Shown: positions 33,888-44,809 of the stretch, piece by piece
How positions within the stretch are numbered: position 1 is the stretch's first letter
Layout: each line of letters begins with the position of its first letter
Source: Streptomyces sp. Go-475
Lineage (GTDB): Bacteria; Actinomycetota; Actinomycetes; Streptomycetales; Streptomycetaceae
Assembly (NCBI RefSeq): GCF_003330845.1
Contig: NZ_CP026121.1
Span: 6,615,501-6,679,500 of the forward strand
Length of the DNA stretch: 64,000 nt
Reading direction: 5' to 3'
Position numbers and translations under genes: made by a program
Notes under the pieces: generated by a model
Databases searched by the model: none
What the model was told of the DNA's origin: nothing
Seen by the model: the letters and a program-made list of their open reading frames with translations, nothing else

Positions 33888-35876
33888 TCAGCGGGCGCGC
33901 AGTCGCGCGGCGGCGGAGGCGGCCAGGTCGGTGGCCATCCCGCAGAGCTGCCCCATCGGCCGCTGCCCGCCGACGTACAGGCGCACCATCTCCATGGCCG
34001 TCTCGGCGTCCCGCCCGCCGTACGCGCGGTAGGCGACGAACACCGTGCAGGTGTCCGCCCCGTTGCCCTCCGGCTCGACGACGGCCTGGTATCCGCTGAG
34101 CTCGACCGTCCGGCCGTCCCGGGCGGACCTGGGCTCGTCGCGGAAGAAGGCGATGTCCGCCTCCAGGTCGTCGACGTCGCTGAACCACTCGCACTCCCAG
34201 TTCGCGACCCCCGCCTCCGGTACGTCCGCCTTGACGCCGGGGACGACGGACAGCGCCCTGGCGTCGAGCAGCGCGCAGGCGTCCGCCCAGGCCAGCGAGG
34301 CGGCCGGGTAGCCCGGGGAACGGCGGGGGAGCGGGCCGCGGTTCAGCACCCCGGCCGCGCTGCGGGCGGCCGTGTCGGCGACGGCGCACAGCGCGGCGGC
34401 ACCGCCCGCGACCTCGCCGTGGCCCACGTCGACGCGGACCCCGACGTACATGCCGTCACCGGCGTCGCCGTCCTGGCCGTCGCCCGCGTCGCGGGACAGC
34501 AGCAGCCCGCACTCGTCCGGCTCGGCCGGCTGCTCCCGGACGGCGATGCTCCCGATGGTCCGGACGGGCTCCGACGCCTCGGGCGGCGCGCCCCGGCGCA
34601 GTTGGAGGGAGACGTCGATCCGGGTGCTGTCGTCGGTGTGGACGAGCACGTCGCAGCGGTCGAAGTTGCCGTAGTCCACGTCGACTTCGCTCCTGCCGAA
34701 CCGGTCGAGCGCGGCCGGGTCGGTCAGGGCGCACACGTCGGCGGTGCGCGGATCGCCGATCAGGGACCGCGTACCGCCCTTCCCGGGGTCCTCCGGCAGC
34801 TGCCGCCCGACGGAGTCACGGGTGCCGGTGCCGGTGCCGTCGCCGGCGTCGCCGCCGGGCAGGGCGACGAGGCCCAGCGCGAGCGCGGCGCAGAGGCCGA
34901 GGGCCCCGGCGAACAACACCCGGCGGCGCCGCCGTCCGCCGCCGGGCTCGGCGGGCCGCCCACCCGGGACCTGCGTCCCGGATTCGGCGACGGCCGCCAG
35001 GAGCCGCCCGGCCTCGGCCGCGTCGGGGCGCTGCGCCGGGTCGCGCCGCAGCATCGCCGCGAGCACGGGACGCAGCGGCCCCACGGCCTCGGCGTCCAGC
35101 TCGACGACGCCCTGCTCGGCCTTCCAGTGCGTCAGCCGGGCGGTGTCCTCACCGGCGCCCTCCCCGTCGTCGCCGCCGCGCGGCGGGGAACCGGTGACCA
35201 GGGCGTGGAGCGTGGCGGCCAGGCAGAACACGTCCGAGGCGGGCCGGGGCACGTTCCCGCGGGCCAGCTCGGGAGCGGCGTAGTCCGGGGTGAAGCTGTA
35301 GGGGCCGTTGGCCGTGATGGTCTCGGTGCCGCCGGCCCGGTAGGCGGCACCGAAGTCCAGCAGCTTCGCGGTACCGCGCCCGGTGAGGCCGACGTTGGCG
35401 GGCTTGACGTCACAGTGGACGATGCCCGCCCGGTGCAACGCCGCGAGGGCGTCGGCGAGTTGGGCCCCGACCCGGGCCGCCCGCACGGGGCTCATGGGCG
35501 GGTGCCGGTCGAGACCGCCGCCGGGCACGTGCTCCATGACGAACCAGTACGCCTCGGCGGCGTCCCCGCCCCCGTCTTCCTCCCCGTTCCTGTCCTCGTT
35601 CCCGTTCCCGCTCCTGTTCCCGTCCCCGTCCGGCGGCACGGTCAGGACATCGAACAGCGTCACGACATGCGGATGGTCCCGGAACTTGGCCAGGGCGCGC
35701 GGCTCGCCCAGCAGCCGCCGCACGGCGGTCTCCCGCTCGCCCTCGACCCGCTCGCGCTTCAGCGCGACGTCCTGCCCCACCACCGTGTCGTGGGCCAGCC
35801 ACACCTCACCGCCCCGCCCTGTGCCGATGACCTCCTTGAGGACATAGCGGCCGGCGAACTCGTCTCCGGGACGCAC
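33888..35876 (-). CDS. Receptor-like Ser/Thr protein kinase with non-canonical HCD catalytic loop
   Basis: 662 aa from the GTG at 35876 with a GAGGGGGAG site. The kinase domain (about 8-290) has IGTGRGGEV, Lys40, HCDVKPAN with Asp156 and Asn161, and DFGAAYR (174-176). Cys155 replaces the Arg of HRD, so it is a non-RD kinase that may not need activation-loop phosphorylation. A low-complexity Asn/Gly/Glu-rich insert sits near residues 83-104. After RRRRR a single membrane helix (about 316-338) leads to a roughly 320-residue external domain with repeated DVCALTDPAAL / DACALLDARAL blocks, probably a two-module sensor. It heads the minus-strand half of the locus. Confidence 0.87.
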   Translation of the reverse strand: MRPGDEFAGRYVLKEVIGTGRGGEVWLAHDTVVGQDVALKRERVEGERETAVRRLLGEPRALAKFRDHPHVVTLFDVLTVPPDGDGNRSGNGNEDRNGEEDGGGDAAEAYWFVMEHVPGGGLDRHPPMSPVRAARVGAQLADALAALHRAGIVHCDVKPANVGLTGRGTAKLLDFGAAYRAGGTETITANGPYSFTPDYAAPELARGNVPRPASDVFCLAATLHALVTGSPPRGGDDGEGAGEDTARLTHWKAEQGVVELDAEAVGPLRPVLAAMLRRDPAQRPDAAEAGRLLAAVAESGTQVPGGRPAEPGGGRRRRRVLFAGALGLCAALALGLVALPGGDAGDGTGTGTRDSVGRQLPEDPGKGGTRSLIGDPRTADVCALTDPAALDRFGRSEVDVDYGNFDRCDVLVHTDDSTRIDVSLQLRRGAPPEASEPVRTIGSIAVREQPAEPDECGLLLSRDAGDGQDGDAGDGMYVGVRVDVGHGEVAGGAAALCAVADTAARSAAGVLNRGPLPRRSPGYPAASLAWADACALLDARALSVVPGVKADVPEAGVANWECEWFSDVDDLEADIAFFRDEPRSARDGRTVELSGYQAVVEPEGNGADTCTVFVAYRAYGGRDAETAMEMVRLYVGGQRPMGQLCGMATDLAASAAARLRAR

Positions 35877-36192
35877 GTTCTTCTCCCCCTCGCATCGGCC
35901 CAGAACGCGCGCGGGCACTCTACGCGCGCGTGGGTCGAACCTACTGCGTACCGGAGACGTTACTCACAGTCTCCCCAGAGCCTCCATCAGCCGCACGCAC
36001 GCGCCTCCCGCCCGGGGGTTCTCTTCCCCCGTAACACCGCCCGTGACATTCGGGACGGATCCGTAGCAGCCCCGCAGGGCAACGGATGCGGGCGGTGACG
36101 GGTCGTACGACATGCACAGACCGAGAACCGCGCAGAGCGACAACCGCGCAGAGCGACAACCGCGCAGACCCGCGCGCTCACCAGGGGGAAAA
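35877..36192. other. Divergent intergenic region with a 16-bp tandem repeat
   Basis: 316 bp between the receptor kinase and a secreted-protein gene. It contains 2.7 copies of the 16-bp unit AACCGCGCAGAGCGAC at 36126-36168, just upstream of the ribosome site of the rightward gene. No other gene-like content is seen. Confidence 0.6.
36126..36168 (+). repeat. 16-bp tandem repeat, 2.7 copies
   Basis: Unit AACCGCGCAGAGCGAC at 36126-36141 and 36142-36157, then a partial copy at 36158-36168. The copies are identical, so it is recent or under slippage. It lies in the leader of the gene at 36193. Confidence 0.85.
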
Positions 36193-36888
36193 ATGAACAT
36201 CCGTGCCCGAGGCATCCTCGGCATCCGAGGCATCCGTACCACCGTCGCCGCGCTGGCCGCAGCGGCCGGTGTCGCCGCCGTCGCCGTCCCGGCCGCCGCC
36301 GCCACCGCGCCGGCCTCCGCCGAACCCCGGTTCCTGGAGCCGGCCGACCTGCCGCCGCACCCGGCCTCGGCCTGGTACGCCGGCCCCGTCACCGCCGGCC
36401 GGCCCGACCCGCTGCCCGTCTGCGTGGGCGACGCGCTGCCGTCCATCGCCACGCACCGCTCGTACTGGACCGAGTTCGACACCAGCGCCCAGCAGATCAC
36501 CGTCGTGGAGCGCAGCGAACGCCGGGCCGAGGACTTCGCGGCCCTGCTCCGCCGCGACCTCGCCGACTGCGCGAAGAAGCTGATGGCGAAGGACCCCGAC
36601 CTGACGGCCACGGGCAAGAACTACGGCCGGCTGAACGTCGAGGAGGGCGCCCACGTCTACGGCCTCCACACCGCCTCGGCGTGGGGCTCCTCCGACATCA
36701 ACCTGTTCTCGGTCGGACGCGACGGCACGACCGTGACGATCGTCCGCTGGGGCCAGATGGGCACCTTCCAGCACGCGCAGGTGGCCGACTTCAAGAAGAC
36801 GACCGTCACGGCCGTGAACAAGCTGTACTCACGGGCTCAGCCGCCGTCCGGCCCACTGCGGCCGTCGCCGCCGTCCTGGCCGTCGTAG
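36193..36888 (+). CDS. Secreted protein with a PknH-like sensor-type domain
   Basis: 231 aa, ATG preceded by AGGGGGAAAA. A signal peptide of about 45 residues (TVAALAAAAGVAAVAVPAAA) leads to a mature domain (about 50-213) with two cysteines (VCVGDALP, LADCAKK) that fit the disulfide pattern of PknH-type extracellular sensor domains. The last roughly 17 codons overlap the convergent DUF488 gene by 52 bp, so the Pro-rich tail may be recent. No membrane anchor is seen; it may be a free relative of kinase sensor domains. Confidence 0.65.
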   Translation: MNIRARGILGIRGIRTTVAALAAAAGVAAVAVPAAAATAPASAEPRFLEPADLPPHPASAWYAGPVTAGRPDPLPVCVGDALPSIATHRSYWTEFDTSAQQITVVERSERRAEDFAALLRRDLADCAKKLMAKDPDLTATGKNYGRLNVEEGAHVYGLHTASAWGSSDINLFSVGRDGTTVTIVRWGQMGTFQHAQVADFKKTTVTAVNKLYSRAQPPSGPLRPSPPSWPS

Positions 36889-37409
36889 TCGTCGTACACG
36901 AGGAGCCCGTCCTCGCGCAGGCGCGCGCCGGGCGTCGGCGTATGCGCGGTGAGACGCCCGTCGTGCATGAGGTGGTGCGCCGGTACGCCGCGGGCGAGCA
37001 CCGCGAAGTCGGCGATCAGGCGACGGTGGCAGCGCCACCAGACCGCCTCGCTGCACATCACGGCCGTCCGCGCGTCCGCGGCCTCGCGCAGCAGGCGGTC
37101 CATCGCGGTGACGAAGCCGGGGGAGCGGGTGTGGGCGGCATAACCGCGGAAGGAGGCATTGCGCCAGACGACGTCCGGGCTGTCCGCGGGCGCGGTACGG
37201 AACCCGCCGAGGGCGGGCTCCCACCGGTAGGCGATGCCGCCGCCCGGCAGCCACTCGGCGAGCCGCCGCCGCGACAGGTCGGGGTCGCGGCGGCTGCCGG
37301 GAGCGGTCCGCACATCGACGACGGCCGTGACGCCGGCGTGCCGCAGCAGCTCGGTGATCCGCTCCCGCCCGGCGGTGCTGTGCCCGAAGGTCAGCAGAAG
37401 CGCGTCCAC
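36837..37409 (-). CDS. DUF488 family protein
   Basis: 190 aa from the GTG at 37409. The family motifs are the N-terminal LLTFGHST, VVDVRTAPGSRRDP and the late Cys/His segment MCSEAVWWRCHRRLIAD. DUF488 proteins are small cytoplasmic proteins of unknown biochemistry. The 3' end overlaps the convergent secreted-protein gene by 52 bp, which would pair their mRNA tails. Confidence 0.82.
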   Translation of the reverse strand: MDALLLTFGHSTAGRERITELLRHAGVTAVVDVRTAPGSRRDPDLSRRRLAEWLPGGGIAYRWEPALGGFRTAPADSPDVVWRNASFRGYAAHTRSPGFVTAMDRLLREAADARTAVMCSEAVWWRCHRRLIADFAVLARGVPAHHLMHDGRLTAHTPTPGARLREDGLLVYDDYDGQDGGDGRSGPDGG

Positions 37410-37911
37410 AGCTTCGGACTTTCCCGTTTCCGCGGCCCCACACCTGCGCCCCGACCACCGCCGGCACCGTCACCGGCCCGGCCCGTGATCGCCGCCCGCC
37501 CCGCACATGAACAAGAGAGCTGGGTCGTCCGCTCCGGCCGCGTCCGGTTCTGCGCCGGCTCGGCCCCGCCGACACGCGCCGGCCCGCGTCGTCCCGGGCG
37601 GGTCTCGATCAGGCATCTTTCATGGTCATGCCGGCGGCCCCGGTGTGAGGATCTCCCTCGCACTGATGACCTACCGATGGAGATGTGATGAGGGGCTCCC
37701 GCGTCGGGAAGAGGACGGCCGCCTGCGCCACGTCACGGCGGTGGGGGCTGTGAGGGCCACCGCCGGTCCGGCGGACGCGGCGGAGCGCACCGTCGAAGGG
37801 GCCCCCGTGAAGCACATCAAACGGACCGCCACCGCAGCAGCCCTGTGGCATCAAGGAGCAGCACGGCGGGCAGGTCACCGCCGCGCACGAGCAACTGACC
37901 GCTTGCGTCCG
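37410..37911. other. 502-bp region without a supported gene
   Basis: A long open frame continues upstream of the lipoprotein start, but its product is low-complexity Arg/Pro-rich and lacks a ribosome site. A second frame reads CGIKEQHGGQVTAAHEQLTA and stops at 37914; it has no start and looks like the tail of a decayed gene. I assign no function. Confidence 0.45.
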
Positions 37912-38406
37912 GTGAAGGCCCGCGCAGTCGTGCCCGGACCGGGCCTGGTCCGCGCTCTGTCCCTGATGGCGGCGTGCGTCCTGGCCGCCGGGTGTACGGA
38001 CGCCGGCCCCGGCCCGGCCCCCGCCTCCCAGCGGCCGGCCACGCCGAGGGCCGAGCAGAGCAGCCCGCAAGCACGTCCGTCGCCCGTGCCCTCGGTGCAC
38101 TCCGAAGGCCGCACGCGGGTCCTTGAGTACGGAGACCTCACCGTGCGCGCCACGCCCGAAAAGAGCGGCGTGCGGACCGAGATCGCGGTGGTCAACACCA
38201 ACGAGCGGAAAACGACGTACTCGGTCCAGATCAGCATCGCTGACGGCGCGGGCTGGACCGCGTACGACCGGTTCTGGCTCCAGGACGTCCCTCCGGGCAA
38301 GACCGGCCGGGACGAAGCGGTGATCGGCTCGGCGGACATGGGCCCGGCTCCGCGCACTCCGAAGATCTACGTCGACGAGTTCACGCCCCTCGTCGACCGG
38401 TCATGA
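37912..38406 (+). CDS. Putative lipoprotein
   Basis: 164 aa from the GTG at 37912; further upstream in-frame starts would bury the signal peptide. The lipobox is VLAAGC near residue 27. A Pro/Ser/Gln-rich linker follows, then a beta-rich domain (about 70-160: LEYGDLTVRAT, EIAVVNTNERKTTYSVQI) resembling a small immunoglobulin-like fold. It is probably anchored outside the membrane. No family is recognised. It is convergent with the murA-like gene. Confidence 0.6.
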   Translation: MKARAVVPGPGLVRALSLMAACVLAAGCTDAGPGPAPASQRPATPRAEQSSPQARPSPVPSVHSEGRTRVLEYGDLTVRATPEKSGVRTEIAVVNTNERKTTYSVQISIADGAGWTAYDRFWLQDVPPGKTGRDEAVIGSADMGPAPRTPKIYVDEFTPLVDRS

Positions 38407-38454
38407 TCCCCCGCGCCGGCGGCGGGCCCGGCCAGATACCCCGGACCGTCTCGA

Positions 38455-39984
38455 TCAGATGTCCCGGAACGTCTCGATCTGAGCCCCGATGGAGTTCAGC
38501 CGCTCCGCGAGGTCCTCGTAGCCCCGGTTGATGACGTACACGTTGCGCAGCACCGACGTGCCCTCGGCCGCCATCATCGCCAGCAGGACGACCACGGCGG
38601 GGCGCAGGGCGGGCGGGCACATCATCTCGGCGGCACGCCAGCGGGTCGGGCCCTCGACCAGGACGCGGTGGGGGTCGAGCAACTGCAGGCGCCCGCCGAG
38701 GCGGTTCAGGTCGGTCAGGTAGATCGCGCGGTTGTCGTAGACCCAGTCGTGGATGAGGGTCTTGCCCTGGGCGACCGCCGCGATGGCCGCGAAGAACGGG
38801 ACGTTGTCGATGTTCAGGCCGGGGAACGGCATGGGGTGGATCTTGTCGATCGGCGCCTCCAGCTTGGAGGGCCGGACGGTGAGGTCCACCAGCCGGGTGC
38901 GGCCGTTGTCCGCGAAGTACTCGGGCGTGCGGTCGTGGTCGAGGCCCATCTCCTCCAGCACCGCCAGCTCGATCTCCAGGAACTCGATCGGCACCCGGCG
39001 CACCGTCAGCTCCGACTCGGTGACGACGGCCGCCGCGACCAGGCTCATCGCCTCGACCGGGTCCTCGGAGGGGGAGTAGTCCACGTCGACGTCGATGGTC
39101 GGCACGCCGTGCACGGTGAGCGTGGTGGTGCCGATGCCGTCGACCTTGACGCCGAGCGCCTCCAGGAAGAAGCACAGGTCCTGGACCATGTAGTTGGAGG
39201 AGGCGTTGCGGATGACGGTGATGCCGTCGTGCCGGGCGGCGGCGAGCAGCGCGTTCTCGGTGACGGTGTCCCCGCGCTCGGTCAGCACGATCGGGCGGTC
39301 GGGGCTGACCGAGCGGTCGACCTGGGCGTGGTACTGGCCCTCGGTGGCGGCGATGTCCAGGCCGAACCGGCGCAGCGCGATCATGTGCGGCTCGACCGTG
39401 CGGGTGCCGAGGTCGCAGCCGCCGGCGTACGGCAGCTTGAAGTGGTTCATGCGGTGCAGCAGCGGGCCGAGGAACATGATGATCGAGCGGGTGCGGCGGG
39501 CCGCGTCCGCGTCGATCGCCGCCAGGTCCAGCTCGGCCGACGGCACGATCTCCAGGTCGACACCGTCGTTGATCCACCGGGTGCGCACGCCGATGGAGCC
39601 CAGCACCTCCAGGAGGCGGTACACCTCCTCGATGCGGGCGACGCGGCGCAGCACCGTGCGCCCCTGGTTGAGCAGCGAGGCGCACAGCAGCGCGACGCAC
39701 GCGTTCTTGCTCGTCTTCACGTCGATGGCACCGGACAGCCGGCGCCCGCCGACGACCCGCAGATGCATCGGACCGGCATAGCCGAGGGACACGATCTCGC
39801 TGTCGAGGGCCTCCCCGATGCGCGCGATCATCTCAAGGCTGATGTTCTGATTGCCGCGCTCGATCCGGTTGACGGCGCTCTGGCTGGTTCCGAGCGCCTC
39901 GGCCAGCTGCGCCTGCGTCCAGCCCCGGTGCTGCCGGGCGTCACGGATGAGCTTGCCGATACGTACGAGGTAGTCGTCTGCCAT
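38455..39984 (-). CDS. murA2: UDP-N-acetylglucosamine 1-carboxyvinyltransferase-like protein with N-terminal XRE helix-turn-helix (MurA2)
   Basis: 509 aa, about 90 longer than MurA. Residues 1-65 are an XRE DNA-binding domain (GWTQAQLAEALGTSQSAVNR). From about residue 73 a full MurA fold follows, with Lys93-Asn94 in TSKNA and the PEP-binding Cys190 in GGCDLGTR, so the enzyme looks active: it transfers enolpyruvate to UDP-GlcNAc, the first committed peptidoglycan step. The fusion suggests an enzyme that also binds DNA. A TTATCTC-N6-GAGATG element lies 11 bp upstream of the start codon, and a matching element lies at the aconitase promoter. I recall the S. coelicolor counterpart as SCO5998. Confidence 0.85.
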   Translation of the reverse strand: MADDYLVRIGKLIRDARQHRGWTQAQLAEALGTSQSAVNRIERGNQNISLEMIARIGEALDSEIVSLGYAGPMHLRVVGGRRLSGAIDVKTSKNACVALLCASLLNQGRTVLRRVARIEEVYRLLEVLGSIGVRTRWINDGVDLEIVPSAELDLAAIDADAARRTRSIIMFLGPLLHRMNHFKLPYAGGCDLGTRTVEPHMIALRRFGLDIAATEGQYHAQVDRSVSPDRPIVLTERGDTVTENALLAAARHDGITVIRNASSNYMVQDLCFFLEALGVKVDGIGTTTLTVHGVPTIDVDVDYSPSEDPVEAMSLVAAAVVTESELTVRRVPIEFLEIELAVLEEMGLDHDRTPEYFADNGRTRLVDLTVRPSKLEAPIDKIHPMPFPGLNIDNVPFFAAIAAVAQGKTLIHDWVYDNRAIYLTDLNRLGGRLQLLDPHRVLVEGPTRWRAAEMMCPPALRPAVVVLLAMMAAEGTSVLRNVYVINRGYEDLAERLNSIGAQIETFRDI

Positions 39985-39994
39985 GGGGTTGAGG

Positions 39995-40013
39995 TTATCT
40001 CACATATGAGATG
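39995..40013. promoter_or_regulatory. Palindromic operator-like site upstream of murA2
   Basis: TTATCTC-ACATAT-GAGATG, with ATCTCA/TGAGAT as perfect 6-bp arms. It lies 11-29 bp upstream of the murA2 ATG, overlapping any promoter close to the start. The same half-sites with identical spacing occur at 40365-40383. Confidence 0.6.
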
Positions 40014-40048
40014 CCGCCCGACGGAGGGTCCGTTCGGGTGACGGGGCG

Positions 40049-40249
40049 TCAACGACGCCCGGTGGTACGGGTGCGACGCCACCCGAAAGGCCCGGGCAGG
40101 TCCATCGATGTCGTACGGCGTCCCGTACTGCTGCGGGTGTATCGCGGGCCGTTCTTTCCGCCGCCGGTGGTGATGGACCAGGAGCGCTTGTTGATGTTCA
40201 GCCGCACCCCCGGAAGGATCCGGAAACTCTTGCGGAACGTGAGCGGCAT
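40049..40249 (-). CDS. Small DUF4236 protein
   Basis: 66 aa from the ATG at 40249, preceded by AGAGGAGA. The sequence begins with the family hallmark MPLTFRKSFRILPGVRLNIN, followed by WSITTGGGKNGPRYT. DUF4236 proteins are short, basic and of unknown function, and they occur as stand-alone genes. It lies between murA2 and the aconitase gene, in the murA2 orientation, with the two palindromic sites on either side. Confidence 0.75.
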   Translation of the reverse strand: MPLTFRKSFRILPGVRLNINKRSWSITTGGGKNGPRYTRSSTGRRTTSMDLPGPFGWRRTRTTGRR

Positions 40250-40336
40250 GCCTGTCTCCTCTCCGTTTGCGGTGTGGATACCTGGTTCGGATACCCCGGA
40301 GAGGGGGGCGCATGACCGCATGGCGGGCGCCGGGGC

Positions 40337-40383
40337 ATGACCTCCCGGCCCCGGTGTACTAGAGTTATCTCGACATCGAGATA
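40337..40383 (+). promoter_or_regulatory. Aconitase promoter with overlapping palindromic operator
   Basis: ATGACC (40337-40342), a 17-bp spacer and TAGAGT (40360-40365) make a plausible sigma-70-type promoter. Directly at the expected transcription start lies TTATCTC-GACATC-GAGATA (40365-40383), whose core TATCTCGA-CA-TCGAGATA is a perfect palindrome. A repressor bound here would block initiation. Confidence 0.6.
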
Positions 40384-40426
40384 TCTGCCGGGGAGCACCG
40401 CAGCCGCCAGCCCCGGTAAGGCGTGC

Positions 40427-43231
<2,805 letters not shown>

Positions 43232-43263
43232 GCGGACCGGCACGGCAGTTCAGCGCAGTTCGA

Positions 43264-43297
43264 GGGCCGCGTTCCCGGGTGACCGGGGGCGCGGCCC
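43264..43297 (+). terminator. Strong terminator after acnA
   Basis: GGGCCGCG (43264-43271) pairs with CGCGGCCC (43290-43297), and an inner CCCGG/CCGGG stem extends the hairpin. It lies 33 bp past the stop codon. Confidence 0.8.
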
Positions 43298-43391
43298 GCG
43301 CCGTTGCGGGCAGGTCATCGCCCGGCCTCAGGCAGGACACAGGGTTCCCCCAGCGGACCGGGCAGGGGCTGACCGGTGCATCGCAGGCGGC

Positions 43392-44747
43392 TCACTCGCC
43401 GCGGTACTTCGCCGCCGCGGCCTGGGCGAGGTCCTGGGACTTGTCCAGGGCCGCGTCCACCGACTGCTGTCCGGCGATCGCCGCGGCGATCTGCTGGGAG
43501 ACCGCCGTACCGAGCACGGCGAACTCGGGGATGCCCACGAAGCCGATGCCGGTGTAGGGGCGGGGCGCGACGCCGGGGTTCCTCGGGTCGGCGGAGTCCG
43601 TCGCCGCCGTGTACTCCTGCCGGTACCAGGCGGCGGCCGCCTGCTGGTACTCCGGGTTGGCGTAGAGCGACCTGCGGTTCCCGGCGGGCGCCGCGGTCCA
43701 GCCAAGCTCCTGGCCGACCTGCTCCTGGTACTCCTTGGAGGAGGCCCAGGAGATGAACTCCCAGGCGGCGTCCTTGTTCTCGGAGGCCTGCTGGACGCCC
43801 CACGCCCAGGTCCACAGCCAGCCGGCCTTCTCGGTCCGGTCGTGCGGGGCCGGGACGTAACCCACCTTGCCCTTCACGGCGGAACCGTCGGCCTCGACCG
43901 ACGACGCCAGCGACGTGGCGTCGTACATCATGGCGCACTCGCCCGCGACGAAGCGGTCGAGGATCTCCAGCACACCCATCCGTTCGGCGCCGGGCTGGCC
44001 GTGGGAGCGGAGCAGGTCGACGTAGAACCCGACGGCCCTCCTGAACTCCGGTGAGGTCAGTCGGGCGTTCCAGTCCATGTCGTACCAGGCGCCGCCGAAG
44101 GTGTTGACGACCGTGTTGATCGGGGCGAGGTTCTGCCCCCAGCCGGGCAGGCCGCGCAGGCAGATGCCGCTCGCGCCGTCGGTGCCGTCGACCTGGGCGG
44201 CGAGGTCGGCGACCTGTTCCCAGGTCGGGTTGGGCGGCATGGTCAGCCCGTCCTTGCGGAAGAGGTCCTTGCGGTACATCAGGAAGGACCCCTCGCCGTA
44301 GAAGGGCTCGGCGTACAGCCGGCCGTCCTCCCCGGTCAGCGACGCCAGCAGGTTGGGGAAGACGTCGCCCTGGTCGAAGTCCTCGTCCGCCTTCACATAG
44401 GAGTCCAGCGGGGCGAGCCAGCCCTGCTGCGAGTAGATCGGCACCTCGTACGCGCTGACGCTCGCCACGTCGTGGTTCCCCGCCTGGGTCGCGAACTCGC
44501 GGTTCATCCGCTCCCGCGCCTCGTTCTCCGGGAGCAGGGTGTAGTCGACCGTGATGCCCGTCTCCGCCGTGAAGTACTCCTTGGTGAGCTTGCGGAGGTT
44601 CTGCATCTGGGGCGCGTCCATCGCGAGCACGCTGAGATCGGCCCGCTCCTCGACACCGGGCTGATCGGTGTCACCGCACCCGGCGAGGGCCAGGCCCGCG
44701 GCGACCGCGGCGGCCACGGCCGCCCTGATGAGGCGGCTCCGTTTCAT
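43392..44747 (-). CDS. Sugar ABC transporter substrate-binding lipoprotein (SBP_bac_1), without permease neighbours
   Basis: 451 aa from the ATG at 44747, supported by a GGAG site; the ATG at 44777 would add 10 residues without one. The lipobox is LALAGC. The family-1 solute-binding fold appears as TYTLLPENEARERMNREF, GWLWTWAWGVQQASENK and similar segments. It binds a sugar or polyol for a CUT1-type importer. The neighbouring permease is of the CUT2 (xylose) type and does not match this family, so its own membrane partners must be elsewhere or lost. It may be the last gene of the operon that starts at 51040; the gap to xylH is 62 bp. Confidence 0.85.
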   Translation of the reverse strand: MKRSRLIRAAVAAAVAAGLALAGCGDTDQPGVEERADLSVLAMDAPQMQNLRKLTKEYFTAETGITVDYTLLPENEARERMNREFATQAGNHDVASVSAYEVPIYSQQGWLAPLDSYVKADEDFDQGDVFPNLLASLTGEDGRLYAEPFYGEGSFLMYRKDLFRKDGLTMPPNPTWEQVADLAAQVDGTDGASGICLRGLPGWGQNLAPINTVVNTFGGAWYDMDWNARLTSPEFRRAVGFYVDLLRSHGQPGAERMGVLEILDRFVAGECAMMYDATSLASSVEADGSAVKGKVGYVPAPHDRTEKAGWLWTWAWGVQQASENKDAAWEFISWASSKEYQEQVGQELGWTAAPAGNRRSLYANPEYQQAAAAWYRQEYTAATDSADPRNPGVAPRPYTGIGFVGIPEFAVLGTAVSQQIAAAIAGQQSVDAALDKSQDLAQAAAAKYRGE

Positions 44748-44809
44748 CGCACTCCGGCCCTTACCCACCTTTGCCATTTCTTAGGCATAACAGGCAGAAC
44801 GGGCATGGC

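Noticed and set aside
37507..37911. Long N-terminal extension of the lipoprotein at 37912
   Set aside because: Low-complexity Arg/Pro-rich reading without a ribosome site; it would bury the lipoprotein signal. The short reading ending at 37914 has no start codon.
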